A stretch of 64,000 nucleotides of DNA from Haloplanus rubicundus (lineage in GTDB: Archaea; Halobacteriota; Halobacteria; Halobacteriales; Haloferacaceae), in contig NZ_CP031148.1 in assembly GCF_003342675.1 (NCBI RefSeq), positions 930,001-994,000 on the forward strand. The letters are read 5' to 3'. Made by a program: the position numbers and the translations under genes. Below, piece by piece: positions 1 to 8,097 of this stretch (positions are counted from its first letter, which is position 1; each line of letters starts with the position of its first letter). The notes below the pieces were generated by a model. That model was not told the DNA's origin. It searched no databases and saw only the letters and a list, made by a program, of their open reading frames with translations.

Positions 1-1042
1 CCGTCTCGACGATGTAGGTGTTGCCGATGGGCCAGAAGGCGAGTTGCGTGCTCGCGAGGAGGGTGACGGCCAGGATTCCCGCGCGGCTCTCGGCCAGTGG
101 CAGGGCGACGAGCGCGCAGACGGCGCCGGCGAGGATGGCGGTCATCGTGACCCGCGTCCCCACGCGATCACGCGCCGCGCCGGCGATGGGCTGGACGACG
201 ACGGCGCTCGCGAAAAAGAGGCCGAGTATCGTCGCCGCCCCGCTCTCGCTCAGCCCCTTCTCGACGACCAGGTAGGTCGGGTAGAAGCCGGTGAACGACT
301 GATAGACGAACATCATGAGGATCATACACAGGGTGCCGAGGCCGAGCGCCCGCGTCGTCAGGGCGCGCCCGACCGCCCGAACGTCCGCCCACAGCGGTCG
401 GACGGGCGGCGCGTCGGCGTCGCCGGAGCGTCGTGGGATCACGAGCGCGAGCGCGACGGCGACGACGGCGAACGCCGGGACGAGCGCGCCGAACCCCAGT
501 CGCCACCCGACGGCGGCGGCGATGGTCGCCGCGAGCGGCGGGAGGGCCATCGTCCCGACGTTGCCCGTCGCCTGCGCGATGCCGATGGCGGTGCCCGTGC
601 GGTCGGTGAACACGTCCGAGAGGACGGTGAGCCGGGTGGTGCCGTACAGCCCCACCCCGACGCCGACGCCGACGGTGCCGAGGAAGAACGTCACCGTCGT
701 CGTCGCGGCGGCGACGGCGACGACGCCCAGTCCGCCGAGCGCGATTGCGGCGACGAGGACGGCCCGTTCGCCGTACCGGTCGGCGAGGATGCCACCCGGG
801 AACTGCATGCTCGCGTACGCGCCCCACAGGACGGTGATGAGCAACCCGGCCGTCGAGAGGCTCATCCCGAAGCTCCGGCGCACCGCCGGCAGGAGCGCGG
901 GGAAGACGAGGCGAACGCCGATGGCGAGCGCCCAGCCGACGGCGACGACGACCAGCACCCACCCCCGCCCGTCGCCACGGAGTTCGTTCGCGGCCGTCCG
1001 CACCCGGGCAACGGCGTCGCGGCTGCGCTCGACGCCGATCAT
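1..1042 (-). CDS. MFS transporter (3' end beyond window)
   Basis: About 347 residues are visible; the reading frame stays open to the left edge, so the C terminus is missing. The chain starts at an ATG (1040-1042), has a short basic N terminus, then alternating hydrophobic helices. The first helices run through segments such as WVLVVVAVGWALAIGVRL and a conserved-looking loop with GAYASMQFPGG, which fits the loop 2-3 region of the major facilitator superfamily. It is expected to be a proton- or sodium-coupled membrane transporter; the substrate cannot be read from sequence. It is divergent from the DsbA-like gene at 1181, with 138 bp between them. Confidence 0.85.
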   Translation of the reverse strand, partial: MIGVERSRDAVARVRTAANELRGDGRGWVLVVVAVGWALAIGVRLVFPALLPAVRRSFGMSLSTAGLLITVLWGAYASMQFPGGILADRYGERAVLVAAIALGGLGVVAVAAATTTVTFFLGTVGVGVGVGLYGTTRLTVLSDVFTDRTGTAIGIAQATGNVGTMALPPLAATIAAAVGWRLGFGALVPAFAVVAVALALVIPRRSGDADAPPVRPLWADVRAVGRALTTRALGLGTLCMILMMFVYQSFTGFYPTYLVVEKGLSESGAATILGLFFASAVVVQPIAGAARDRVGTRVTMTAILAGAVCALVALPLAESRAGILAVTLLASTQLAFWPIGNTYIVET

Positions 1043-1180
1043 CCGCTGCCCGCCACCCTGCCCCCTTGCATCGGTCGCCCGTTCGCCGACCGACGGATAA
1101 AGCCATCCGATTTTTCCGGGTCGTGCGTCGGCCGCCCACGACCGGGCCGCTCTTTTGTCCGGTCCCCAGCAAGTACTCCC

Positions 1181-1816
1181 ATGAGCGACACGCAGGCCAG
1201 CGAGCGCATCACCGTCTACTCCGACTACGTCTGTCCGTTCTGTTATCTCGGACGGCAGTCCCTCGGCCGGTATCAGGACGAGCGCGAGGCGGAGCTGGAA
1301 GTCGACTGGCGACCGTTCGACCTCCGCGCACAAAAACGCGGTCCGGACGGCGACATCGACCACTCGGTCGACGACGGGAAAGACGCGGACTACTACGAAC
1401 AGGCCCGCGAGAACGTCCGCCGGCTCCGCGAGCAGTACGACGCCGAGATGGCCCAGGAGATAGCGACGGACGTGGACTCGCGGCCGGCGCAGGTGGTCTC
1501 CCTGCACGTGAAAGAGAGCGAACCCTACGGGACGTGGCTGACGTTCGACGAGACGGTCTTCGAGGCGCTGTGGGTCGACGGCCGCGACATCGGTGACCGC
1601 GACGTGCTGGTCGACTGCGCCGAGACGGCGGGGCTTGACGAGAACGTCGTCGACGCCGCCCTCGACGACGCGGCGCTCGATTCCCGAATCGACGACCTGT
1701 TCGACGCGGCGCGGCGGCAGGGCGTCACCGGCGTCCCCACCTTCGCCTACGACGGTCACGCGGCGCGGGGCGCGGTGCCGCCGGCGCAGTTGCGGCGACT
1801 GGTCGAAGGGAACTGA
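1181..1816 (+). CDS. DsbA family protein (FrnE-like thioredoxin-fold oxidoreductase)
   Basis: 211 residues. The N terminus has a thioredoxin-type active site CPFC at residues 18-21 straight after the first strand, and the C-terminal part has the cis-proline loop TGVPTF. The long helical insertion between them (rich in E, R and Q) is typical of the DsbA/FrnE/2-hydroxychromene-2-carboxylate isomerase branch. There is no signal peptide, so it acts in the cytoplasm, probably in dithiol-disulfide exchange. The ATG at 1181 is chosen because the fold starts immediately after it; the frame stays open far upstream only because of the high GC content. Confidence 0.88.
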   Translation: MSDTQASERITVYSDYVCPFCYLGRQSLGRYQDEREAELEVDWRPFDLRAQKRGPDGDIDHSVDDGKDADYYEQARENVRRLREQYDAEMAQEIATDVDSRPAQVVSLHVKESEPYGTWLTFDETVFEALWVDGRDIGDRDVLVDCAETAGLDENVVDAALDDAALDSRIDDLFDAARRQGVTGVPTFAYDGHAARGAVPPAQLRRLVEGN

Positions 1817-1859
1817 CCCCACCCCAACCTATTCCCCCCCGTATCCCTCACATCGACCG

Positions 1860-2966
1860 ATGAGCGATCAGGGAGCGAGCCGGCGTGGATTCCTCCGCGC
1901 CGGCGCCATCGCGCTGACCGCGGGGCTCGCGGGCTGTGGATCGACGGCCCCGAGTGCCGACGGATCGGCCGCCGCCGGGAGCGACGGGTCGGCCGCCGAT
2001 GGGAGCGACGGGTCGGCCGACGCGACGACGACCGGACCGACCCCGTACACGCGCGTCTACCGCGAAGCCATCGATTCGGTGCTGCTCGTCCGGACCGAAG
2101 AGGGGAGCGGCACGGGGTGGGTGTACGACGACGCCCACGTCGTCACCAACGCCCACGTCGTCGGCGAGGCGACGGCCGTCGACCTCCGGACCCGCGACGG
2201 GCGGTGGTACACGGGCGAGGTGGTCGGCACCGACCGCAACAGCGACCTCGCCGTGATCGAGGCTGGCGACCTGCCGGACGCGGCGACGCCGCTCACGCTC
2301 GCGGAGACGCCCGCGACCATCGGGCAGGAGGTCGTCGCCATCGGCAACCCGTTCGACCTCGACGGCTCGGTCACGACCGGCATCGTCAGCGGGACGGACC
2401 GATCGATTCCCGCGCCGACGGGGTTCAGCATCCCCGACGCCATCCAGACGGACGCGGCGGTCAACCCCGGCAACAGCGGCGGGCCGCTGATGAGCCTCGA
2501 CGGCCGGGTGCTCGCCGTCATCAACTCCGGCGGTGGCGACAACATCGCGTTCGGCATCTCCGCCGCCCTCGCTCGTCGGATCCTCCCCGAACTGATCGAG
2601 ACCGGATCGTACGAGCACTCGTTCGTCGGCGTCGCCCTCGATACGGTGACGCCGGCCGTCGCCGAGGCCAACGGGCTCGACGAGCCGCGGGGACTGCTCG
2701 TCATCGACGTGGCGCCGAACGGTCCCGCGGCCGGCGTCCTCCAGCCGAGCGAGGACGCGGAGGTGGTGAACGGCGAGAGCTCCCCCGTCGGCGGCGACGT
2801 ACTGCTCGCCATCGACGGGACGCCGACGGACACGACGGAGGCGCTCGGGAGCTATCTCGCGCTGGAGACCCGCCCCGGCGACACCGTCTCGATGACCGTG
2901 TTGCGCGACGGCGCGGAGCGGACCGTGGAGGTCGAACTCGGATCGCGCCCGTCGCAGCCGTCCTGA
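1860..2966 (+). CDS. HtrA/DegP-type serine protease, Tat lipoprotein
   Basis: 368 residues. A twin-arginine signal (SRRGFLRAG, residues 7-15) leads to a lipobox LAGC with Cys26, so the protein is exported folded and anchored by lipid. A low-complexity Ser/Asp/Gly linker follows. The trypsin-like domain shows the full triad: His99 in TNAHVV, Asp129 in NSDLAV and Ser206 in NPGNSGGP. The C-terminal third is a PDZ domain (IDVAPNGPAAGV, VLLAIDGTPTD). Function is cell-surface protein quality control by analogy with HtrA/DegP. It stands alone; the next gene starts 82 bp downstream. Confidence 0.93.
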   Translation: MSDQGASRRGFLRAGAIALTAGLAGCGSTAPSADGSAAAGSDGSAADGSDGSADATTTGPTPYTRVYREAIDSVLLVRTEEGSGTGWVYDDAHVVTNAHVVGEATAVDLRTRDGRWYTGEVVGTDRNSDLAVIEAGDLPDAATPLTLAETPATIGQEVVAIGNPFDLDGSVTTGIVSGTDRSIPAPTGFSIPDAIQTDAAVNPGNSGGPLMSLDGRVLAVINSGGGDNIAFGISAALARRILPELIETGSYEHSFVGVALDTVTPAVAEANGLDEPRGLLVIDVAPNGPAAGVLQPSEDAEVVNGESSPVGGDVLLAIDGTPTDTTEALGSYLALETRPGDTVSMTVLRDGAERTVEVELGSRPSQPS

Positions 2967-3048
2967 CCACGACCGCCGATACACCCGCTGATAATCGGGC
3001 CGGGTCACTCATAAGTCGTCACCGCAACACCCCGACCGGAGACGGCTC

Positions 3049-4674
3049 ATGGACGAACGCATCGTCGCCGTGGTCGCCGCCCTGCTCGTGTGTGTCGGCG
3101 CCCTCTCGCCGGCCGTCGCCGCCGACTCGGACTCGCCGACGGTCGACGTCACCGTCGACGCCGCCCCGCTCGACCTCGGTGAAACCCACCACACGCCGAC
3201 GGACCCGCTGGTTCGGGTGGCGGTGTCGGCCGACTCGCCGGTGTCGCTCGTCGAAATCCGGGTCGACGGCACCACCCGCCACGCCTTCGAGCCGGGGAGC
3301 GAGCGCTTCGACCGGAGCGTCACGCTCGACCTGGAGACGGGTCCCCATCGGATCACGGTCGTCGCGCGGGCCGACGGCGTCGCCACGCACGAGTCGACGG
3401 TGATCAAAGACGACGAGGCGCCGGTCGTCGACTACACGACGCCGTTCGGGTCGAACGCGTCGACTGCGGACGACGACACGACGCCGACGGAACTGACGGT
3501 GAACCGGGGGAACGTCTCCGTCGGTGGAAACCTCCGCGACCTCTCGGCCGTCGAAGCCGTCCGTATCAACCACACGTACCAATACGAACTGGCCAACGGC
3601 ACCGAGCGGACGGGCACGGCGCAGCATCTCCTCCCCACGCCGGGTGCCGACTTCCGGCAGTCGCTCGCGCTCGTGCCCGGCAGCAACCGGATCACCGTGT
3701 TCACCGAGGACGCCGTCGGCAACGTCCGCGATCACGAGTTCACGATCGCCGTCGACGACGAGCGGGCGCCCGCACTCTCGATCACCGACGTGGAGTGGCT
3801 GTCGCCGACCCGACTCCACATCGAGGGTCGGGCGACCGACCGCGTGCAGGTCCAGTCAGTCTGGCTGGAGGGGAACGACACCGCAGTCTTGCGGTCGAAC
3901 GCCACCAACACCGACGCCAACCCCACGCGCCACCCCATCGTCTTCCCGGCGTCGACCGCCCCGAATCCCGACCGCCGGAACGTGACGATCGATACGACCG
4001 TCTATCACCCGGCCGGAACCGACCATCTCGTCCTCGGGACGAACGACACCGCCGGCAACGAGCGGACGTGGAACTACTCTCTGTCGACGTTCCTGGCGCC
4101 GAACGTCACCGTCGACGACGGCCGAACCGGCTACGTCGACGACCGGGCCGTCGCCGTCGGGGGCCGCGTCGTCGACGGGCAGGTCCGCACGGTCAGCGTC
4201 GAGGCGGTCGACCCCGAGACGGGTCGCATCGTCGACATCCGGCCGGTCGAACTCGGAGACCAGGGCGCCTTCGACACCCGCCTCGACGCCGCGTCCGACG
4301 AGACGCAGGTTCGGGTTCGCGTCCGCGACGCCAGCGGCGCCGAACACCTGACGAACGCTACCGTCGCCGGCGCCCTCGACCCGACGGCGACGCCCACAAG
4401 GGGCACTAGCGGCGGCGATGACGGTGGCAGCGAACGCGTCGAGGCGTCGAATACCAGCGACGCCGACGCCGGTGAACCGGCAGAAAACGAGTCGAGCGGC
4501 GTGCGGCTCCCCCTCGTCGGCGTCGTCGTTCCGACGCCGAATCTGGGTGTGCTCTCGGCGAACGTCTCGCTCCCGGTCCCGTTCGTGGGACCGTTCGAGG
4601 TTCCCTTACTGGCCGTGGGCGTTCCGGTCGCCGCCGTCGTCGCGGCCGTCGCGGCGAGACGACGGGGCGGCTGA
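3049..4674 (+). CDS. secreted, membrane-anchored surface protein with Ig-like repeats
   Basis: 541 residues. There is a Sec-type signal peptide (hydrophobic residues about 5-24, ending ...SPAVAADSD), then several beta-rich segments of about 90 residues. Each repeat has an aromatic/Val pattern and NxS/T sequons, which suggests bacterial Ig-like or cadherin-like folds (for example the segments beginning VDYTTPFG and LSITDVEW). A Thr/Ser/Asp/Glu-rich spacer around residues 445-485 is followed by a hydrophobic C-terminal helix and an arginine tail (AARRRGG), so it is a wall-facing protein with one C-terminal anchor. The specific role is unknown. Its last 69 bases overlap the end of the converging gene 4606-4881. 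Confidence 0.8.
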   Translation: MDERIVAVVAALLVCVGALSPAVAADSDSPTVDVTVDAAPLDLGETHHTPTDPLVRVAVSADSPVSLVEIRVDGTTRHAFEPGSERFDRSVTLDLETGPHRITVVARADGVATHESTVIKDDEAPVVDYTTPFGSNASTADDDTTPTELTVNRGNVSVGGNLRDLSAVEAVRINHTYQYELANGTERTGTAQHLLPTPGADFRQSLALVPGSNRITVFTEDAVGNVRDHEFTIAVDDERAPALSITDVEWLSPTRLHIEGRATDRVQVQSVWLEGNDTAVLRSNATNTDANPTRHPIVFPASTAPNPDRRNVTIDTTVYHPAGTDHLVLGTNDTAGNERTWNYSLSTFLAPNVTVDDGRTGYVDDRAVAVGGRVVDGQVRTVSVEAVDPETGRIVDIRPVELGDQGAFDTRLDAASDETQVRVRVRDASGAEHLTNATVAGALDPTATPTRGTSGGDDGGSERVEASNTSDADAGEPAENESSGVRLPLVGVVVPTPNLGVLSANVSLPVPFVGPFEVPLLAVGVPVAAVVAAVAARRRGG

Positions 4675-4881
4675 CGGGAGCGACCGCCGTGGATACCGAA
4701 CCAGCCCGACGGCGAGCAGACACGCCGCGAGGGCGGAGCCGCCCCCGGCCGCCACTTCGAGCGAGGCGGCGGAGACGACGCCGACGGCGAGGCCGCCGAA
4801 GAGGGCGAACCCCATCGCCGCGAGCAGGTAGTCGACGCGCCGGGGCACCTCGGGCGTCGAACGAACGCGCGAATCGGTCAT
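4606..4881 (-). CDS. small membrane protein, haloarchaeal
   Basis: 91 residues with two predicted membrane helices (about residues 18-40 and 45-62) and a charged C-terminal tail rich in Arg, Asp and Gly. The start ATG at 4881 lies just behind an AT-rich stretch (4887-4904), which is a sensible promoter position in this GC-rich genome. The 3' end overlaps the surface-protein gene on the other strand by 69 bases. No family recognised. The hydrophobic pattern and the AT-rich leader favour a real gene, but a high-GC antisense frame can mimic hydrophobicity, so confidence is moderate. Confidence 0.6.
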   Translation of the reverse strand: MTDSRVRSTPEVPRRVDYLLAAMGFALFGGLAVGVVSAASLEVAAGGGSALAACLLAVGLVRYPRRSLPSAAPSSRRDGRDDGGDRNAHGQ

Positions 4882-4886
4882 CCGTG

Positions 4887-4904
4887 CTAATTACATCTAA
4901 TTAG
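4887..4904. promoter_or_regulatory. AT-rich imperfect palindrome upstream of the small membrane protein gene
   Basis: Two copies of CTAATTA/TAATTAG separated by a short centre; 16 of 18 positions match the reverse complement. It sits 6-23 bp before the ATG of the minus-strand gene ending at 4606. It could be a TATA/operator site; function not shown. Confidence 0.35.
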
Positions 4905-4959
4905 GAACGGGTGTATCTTTCGGCTCGGTGCGATTCGACGGAGGTGCCCGCTCACCCCG

Positions 4960-5187
4960 TCACTTCTTGGGGAGCGTCGCCACGAACTCCTCGGGGCCGC
5001 GGCGCTCCACGTCGTAGCCGTCGGCGTCGAAGGCGTCGCGTTCGGCCCGGAACTCGTAGAAGAGCGGCTGTGGGTCGTGGTCGTTGACGATGGTCAGGTG
5101 CTCGCCAGGGTCGAGTTCGTCGAACGCCTCGTGTATCGTCTCGTGTCGCTGGCTCGGCGGCAGGTCACGGATATCCAGTCGGTCCAT
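4960..5187 (-). CDS. DUF2249-family small protein
   Basis: 75 residues starting at ATG 5187 (MDRLDIRDLPP). The order of elements is that of the DUF2249 fold: an N-terminal strand with D-x-R-x-L-P-P, the phrase HETIHEAFDEL, a central LTIVNDHDPQPL with the conserved Asp-His-x-Pro-x-Pro turn, and a C-terminal strand. Such proteins are short SirA/TusA-like domains often found near denitrification, Mo-enzyme or hemerythrin genes. Here it is divergent, 101 bp from a molybdopterin-domain gene (5289), which fits a redox role, but the exact function is unknown. Confidence 0.85.
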   Translation of the reverse strand: MDRLDIRDLPPSQRHETIHEAFDELDPGEHLTIVNDHDPQPLFYEFRAERDAFDADGYDVERRGPEEFVATLPKK

Positions 5188-5288
5188 GGGGTATGCGAGA
5201 CGCCGCCCGCCCCTGTCGGTTGGCCCGAACGTGTTCGGCCCGAACGGGTCGGCCGAAGGCATTTGCCCGTGTGGCGTCTGTCCCAACT

Positions 5289-5768
5289 ATGGCACACTCC
5301 GACCCACCGGCCGACCCCGACCCCGCCCGCTGGACGGTGACCCTGACGGGCGCCGTCGCCGATCCGCAGTCGGTGCGGGCGAGCGACCTCGCGGCGCTGG
5401 AGACGGTGTCCGCCGAGGTGGCGACGGGCTGTGAGGGCGAGACGACCGCCCCGGATCGGTGGCGCGGCGTCCGCGTCGGCACCCTCCTCGACCGATCGCG
5501 CCCCCGAGCCGACGCCTCGCACGCGCTGGTCAGTTCGGCCGACCCCGACTTCGCCTGCGGGTTCGACCTGAACCGCCTCCGCGACGCCCTCCTCGCGGTA
5601 CGTCTCGACGGTGACCCGATTCCGACCGAGCGGGGCGGTCCCGTCCGCCTCCTCGTCGACGACGCCGACTGCTGGGAGCGGATCAAGTGGGTCTCCCGGA
5701 TCGACGTTCGGACGGAGCCTCCGACCGAGGACGACACCGCCCGCGACCGGGTGCCGGCCGACGACTGA
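5289..5768 (+). CDS. minimal molybdopterin-binding oxidoreductase domain protein (sulfite oxidase-like)
   Basis: 159 residues, only the core oxidoreductase molybdopterin-binding domain. Family features visible: VTLTGAV at the start, a Cys in ATGCEGET at the position of the molybdenum-ligating cysteine, W-x-G-V-x-V-x-x-LL immediately after it, and the closing motif GGPVRLLVDDADCWERIKWV. There is no Tat signal, haem domain or dimerisation domain, so it is much shorter than sulfite oxidase or MsrP. Its own substrate is unknown. The stop codon overlaps a partial copy of the dispersed repeat. Confidence 0.82.
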   Translation: MAHSDPPADPDPARWTVTLTGAVADPQSVRASDLAALETVSAEVATGCEGETTAPDRWRGVRVGTLLDRSRPRADASHALVSSADPDFACGFDLNRLRDALLAVRLDGDPIPTERGGPVRLLVDDADCWERIKWVSRIDVRTEPPTEDDTARDRVPADD

Positions 5769-5787
5769 TACGGTTTCTTGTAAGTCA
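5766..5787 (+). repeat. partial copy of the dispersed palindromic element
   Basis: The terminal segment TGATACGGTTTCTTGTAAGT continuing to 5787 matches the outer end and internal GTAAGTCA of the full copies at 41278, 42864 and 45005. It lacks the central GGTGGTTCGCC arm, so only one outer half is present. It includes the stop codon of the preceding gene. Confidence 0.6.
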
Positions 5788-5830
5788 TCACGACCGCCAC
5801 GCACTTGGCCGCGACGCGCCAACCGCGGGC

Positions 5831-6085
5831 ATGGTCGGGTCGCGGACGGCGACGGCCGTCGCCGGACTGGTCGTGAGCCTCGCCGTGAGCGTCGCCGCGT
5901 GGTACTACTTCGACACCTTCGTTGCCTTTCTCCTCCTCCCGTTCGTCCCGCTCCTGTGGCGACGGGGTGGCGACGCGCCGCCCGTCCGGGAGTGTCCGGC
6001 GTGCGGGTTCAGTACGCGCGACCCCGGCTTCGACTACTGCCCGCGCGACGGGACGCCGCTCGACCGTCGCGACGACGGGGCGTGA
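5831..6085 (+). CDS. small membrane protein with C-terminal zinc ribbon
   Basis: 84 residues. One long hydrophobic region (residues about 7-40) that could form one or two helices is followed by a CPACG...CPRDG pair, a rubredoxin-like zinc ribbon exposed to the cytoplasm. Such haloarchaeal proteins are common and have no assigned function. The ATG at 5831 is the start nearest to the membrane segment. It lies 62 bp after the molybdopterin-domain gene. Confidence 0.75.
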   Translation: MVGSRTATAVAGLVVSLAVSVAAWYYFDTFVAFLLLPFVPLLWRRGGDAPPVRECPACGFSTRDPGFDYCPRDGTPLDRRDDGA

Positions 6086-6149
6086 GCCGCCGAACGCGTC
6101 CACCGTATCTTTATATCGGCGCCGTGATAACGAGGAATTGACAGTCAGT

Positions 6150-7073
6150 ATGGGGGGAGTCAACGGCGGCGAAGCAGACGCATGTGGCGGTGATGGCCGG
6201 CCGACCGCGACGTTGCTGTTGGACGACGATCCGTCGTCCGACGCAGCCCTCGACGTGGCTCCCGAGTCGACGAACGTCCTCGTCGTCTCGGCGTCGCGGT
6301 CGATGCGGGAGGTGGTCGAGGAGTGGCGACGGCGTGCGGGCACGTTGCCCGCCGCGCTCGGGGTGATCACGTACGCGGAGTTCGACCGGTCGGCGTCGGC
6401 CGCGCCGAGCGGGACGCCGTCGCGCAAGCCGCTCTCAGGCGGCGACATCACGGTCACGTCGATGTCGGACCCGGCCGATCTGCGCCGACTCGGCACCGCG
6501 GTCACCCTCTATCTCGACGACTGGGTCGACACCGACCGGGAGACGCTCGTCTACGTCGACGCCCTCGACCCATTCGTCGACGCGAACGGCGTCGAGTCCA
6601 CCTTCCAGTTCCTCCACCTGCTGGTCCAGAGTGTCGACCAGTCGGCGGCCGACGTGGTCGTTCGGCTCGACCCGTCGACGACCGACGAGCGCACCATCAA
6701 CACGTACCGTCCCTTATTCGGCCGGGTCGTCGACGCCACGACGACGCGGACGCTCGACGACGACGAACTCCACGCCCTGCTCGCGAACGGCCGGCGTCGG
6801 TTCGTGTTGCGGTCGCTGCTCGACCAACCGACACTCGAGTTGGACCGCCTCGCCACACGGCTCGCGCGCTGGGAGAACGACATCGACGAGCCGACCGACA
6901 CCCAGCACACCCGCGCCTACACTGCGCTGGCGTCCGTCCACCTCCCACGGCTGACCGAGGCGGGCATCGTGACGTTCGACCGGTCGGCCGAACGGGTGCG
7001 ACTCGCCGACGGCAACTGGTCCGCCGACCGTCTCCGACGATATCTGACCGCGCCGCTCGACGACGACGGATGA
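6150..7073 (+). CDS. haloarchaeal signalling-type protein with C-terminal winged-helix domain
   Basis: 307 residues. The N-terminal ~190 residues resemble a RecA/KaiC-like (DUF835-type) core without a P-loop: TNVLVVSASRSMREVVEEW, then a strand ETLVYVDALDPF. The C-terminal ~95 residues (ELHALLANGRRRFVLRSLL ... VHLPRLTEAGIVTFD) have the pattern of a small winged helix found in many haloarchaeal regulators. It converges on a HalOD1 gene at 7126-7443; the two families often sit near each other in haloarchaea. Likely part of a haloarchaeal signalling pathway; no biochemical role is known to me. Confidence 0.78.
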   Translation: MGGVNGGEADACGGDGRPTATLLLDDDPSSDAALDVAPESTNVLVVSASRSMREVVEEWRRRAGTLPAALGVITYAEFDRSASAAPSGTPSRKPLSGGDITVTSMSDPADLRRLGTAVTLYLDDWVDTDRETLVYVDALDPFVDANGVESTFQFLHLLVQSVDQSAADVVVRLDPSTTDERTINTYRPLFGRVVDATTTRTLDDDELHALLANGRRRFVLRSLLDQPTLELDRLATRLARWENDIDEPTDTQHTRAYTALASVHLPRLTEAGIVTFDRSAERVRLADGNWSADRLRRYLTAPLDDDG

Positions 7074-7125
7074 CGAAAAACGCCCACGACCGGGTACAGT
7101 TCCGGTGGTCCCCGGGCGACGCCGA

Positions 7126-7443
7126 TTACGGATCCGCGTCGACCCGCACCTCGCCGTCGCCAGTGACCGTCACGTGGCATCCGGCGAGGTCGAACTCTAT
7201 CCGCCCGCCCTCTCGAGGTTCGCCGTCGTGTTTGGGGCTGAAGATGCGGTTCAGCGCATCCGGTTGGACGACCGCGTTGAGGTCCACATCGGTCGGTTCC
7301 TTCCCCGTCACTTCGAGAACCGCGTGGACGACGGTGACGCTCAGTTCGATGTCGCTGGTCTCGTAGTAGTTGACGACGTACACTCCGTCCTCGGAATCGT
7401 CGTTCGTCGACGGACGATCCGATCCTGTGTGTGAGTTTTCCAT
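7126..7443 (-). CDS. HalOD1 output domain protein
   Basis: 105 residues from ATG 7443. After a polar N terminus, the core runs from VYVVNYYETSDIELSV through VVHAVLEVTGKEPTDVDL and NRIFSP to a final beta hairpin FDLAGCHVTVTGDGEVRV, which is the HalOD1 layout. HalOD1 is a stand-alone or receiver-linked output domain found only in haloarchaea; its ligand is not known. An AT-rich stretch with TTTAATATTG about 40 bp upstream is a likely TATA element. Confidence 0.88.
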   Translation of the reverse strand: MENSHTGSDRPSTNDDSEDGVYVVNYYETSDIELSVTVVHAVLEVTGKEPTDVDLNAVVQPDALNRIFSPKHDGEPREGGRIEFDLAGCHVTVTGDGEVRVDADP

Positions 7444-7481
7444 AGTGATCCGGCTGCTGATACCCACCCTTTCATTTCAAT

Positions 7482-7491
7482 CAATATTAAA
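7482..7491 (-). promoter_or_regulatory. putative TATA element for the HalOD1 gene
   Basis: The region 7475-7493 is distinctly AT-rich in an otherwise >65% GC neighbourhood and reads TTTAATATTG on the minus strand, 39-48 bp before the ATG at 7443. Confidence 0.45.
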
Positions 7492-7560
7492 GATGGGTGT
7501 GTTTCGACCGCCGCGGGTCGCAGCCCATGTGTGTTTTTAGGTTGACACGATCTCGAACCC

Positions 7561-8097
7561 TCAGTCGTCGAGCGCGTCGGTCAGTCCCCACTCCTCGGCG
7601 CGGGCGCGGGCCTCCTCGCGGGCCTGTTCGCGGATGGCTTCGATCTGTGATTCGTCGGCCAGAAACGCCTCGACGGCGTCGGTGTCGTCGGCGCCGAGTC
7701 GGTCGTCGGGCGCCGCGTCGCGGGTTCGCGTCACGAGGGTCCTGTCGGCGCCGAGGCGCTCCGCAGGCAGTCCCGGCGAGACGCGGAGTTCGTCGGCCTC
7801 GTGAGCCTCGGCCAGCGCGTCCCGGTCGAGTTCGTAGAGTTCGGCGCTGTAGGGGCCGGGACTCGCTACGTCCGCGAGGGCGTCGGCGCCGCCCCGGTCG
7901 GTGTCGGTGCAGTACGCCAGCACGGGCACCCCGTCCTCGAAGGTGACGACGCCGCGGCGCTCGTCGCCGAGGAGGACGGCGTCCTGTGGTTCGAACACGG
8001 CGTAACCCGTCAGGCGTCGCTCCAGCGCCGTCGCCAGCGTCGCCCCCGGGTCGTCGACGACCCGCGAGCGGAGCAGGTCGCCACGGGGTATCTTCAT
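7561..8097 (-). CDS. unknown partner protein of the ParA/MinD ATPase
   Basis: 178 residues. The ATG (8095-8097) overlaps the stop of the ParA/MinD gene by 4 bases (ATGA), so the two are translationally coupled. The first half (LERRLTGYAVFEPQDAVLLG ... GVVTFEDGVPVLAYC) looks like a small beta-rich sensor-type domain. The C-terminal third is a charged helix ending EEARARAEEWGLTDAL, possibly a coiled coil. No family recognised. By analogy with ParA/MinD operons it may be the cargo, adaptor or activator of the ATPase; this is inference from position only. Confidence 0.78.
   Translation of the reverse strand: MKIPRGDLLRSRVVDDPGATLATALERRLTGYAVFEPQDAVLLGDERRGVVTFEDGVPVLAYCTDTDRGGADALADVASPGPYSAELYELDRDALAEAHEADELRVSPGLPAERLGADRTLVTRTRDAAPDDRLGADDTDAVEAFLADESQIEAIREQAREEARARAEEWGLTDALDD

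Noticed and set aside
7496-7540. hairpin CGACC-GCCGCG-GGTCG between HalOD1 and partner genes
   Set aside because: Stem of only 5 bp in GC-rich DNA; too weak to call a terminator or riboswitch.
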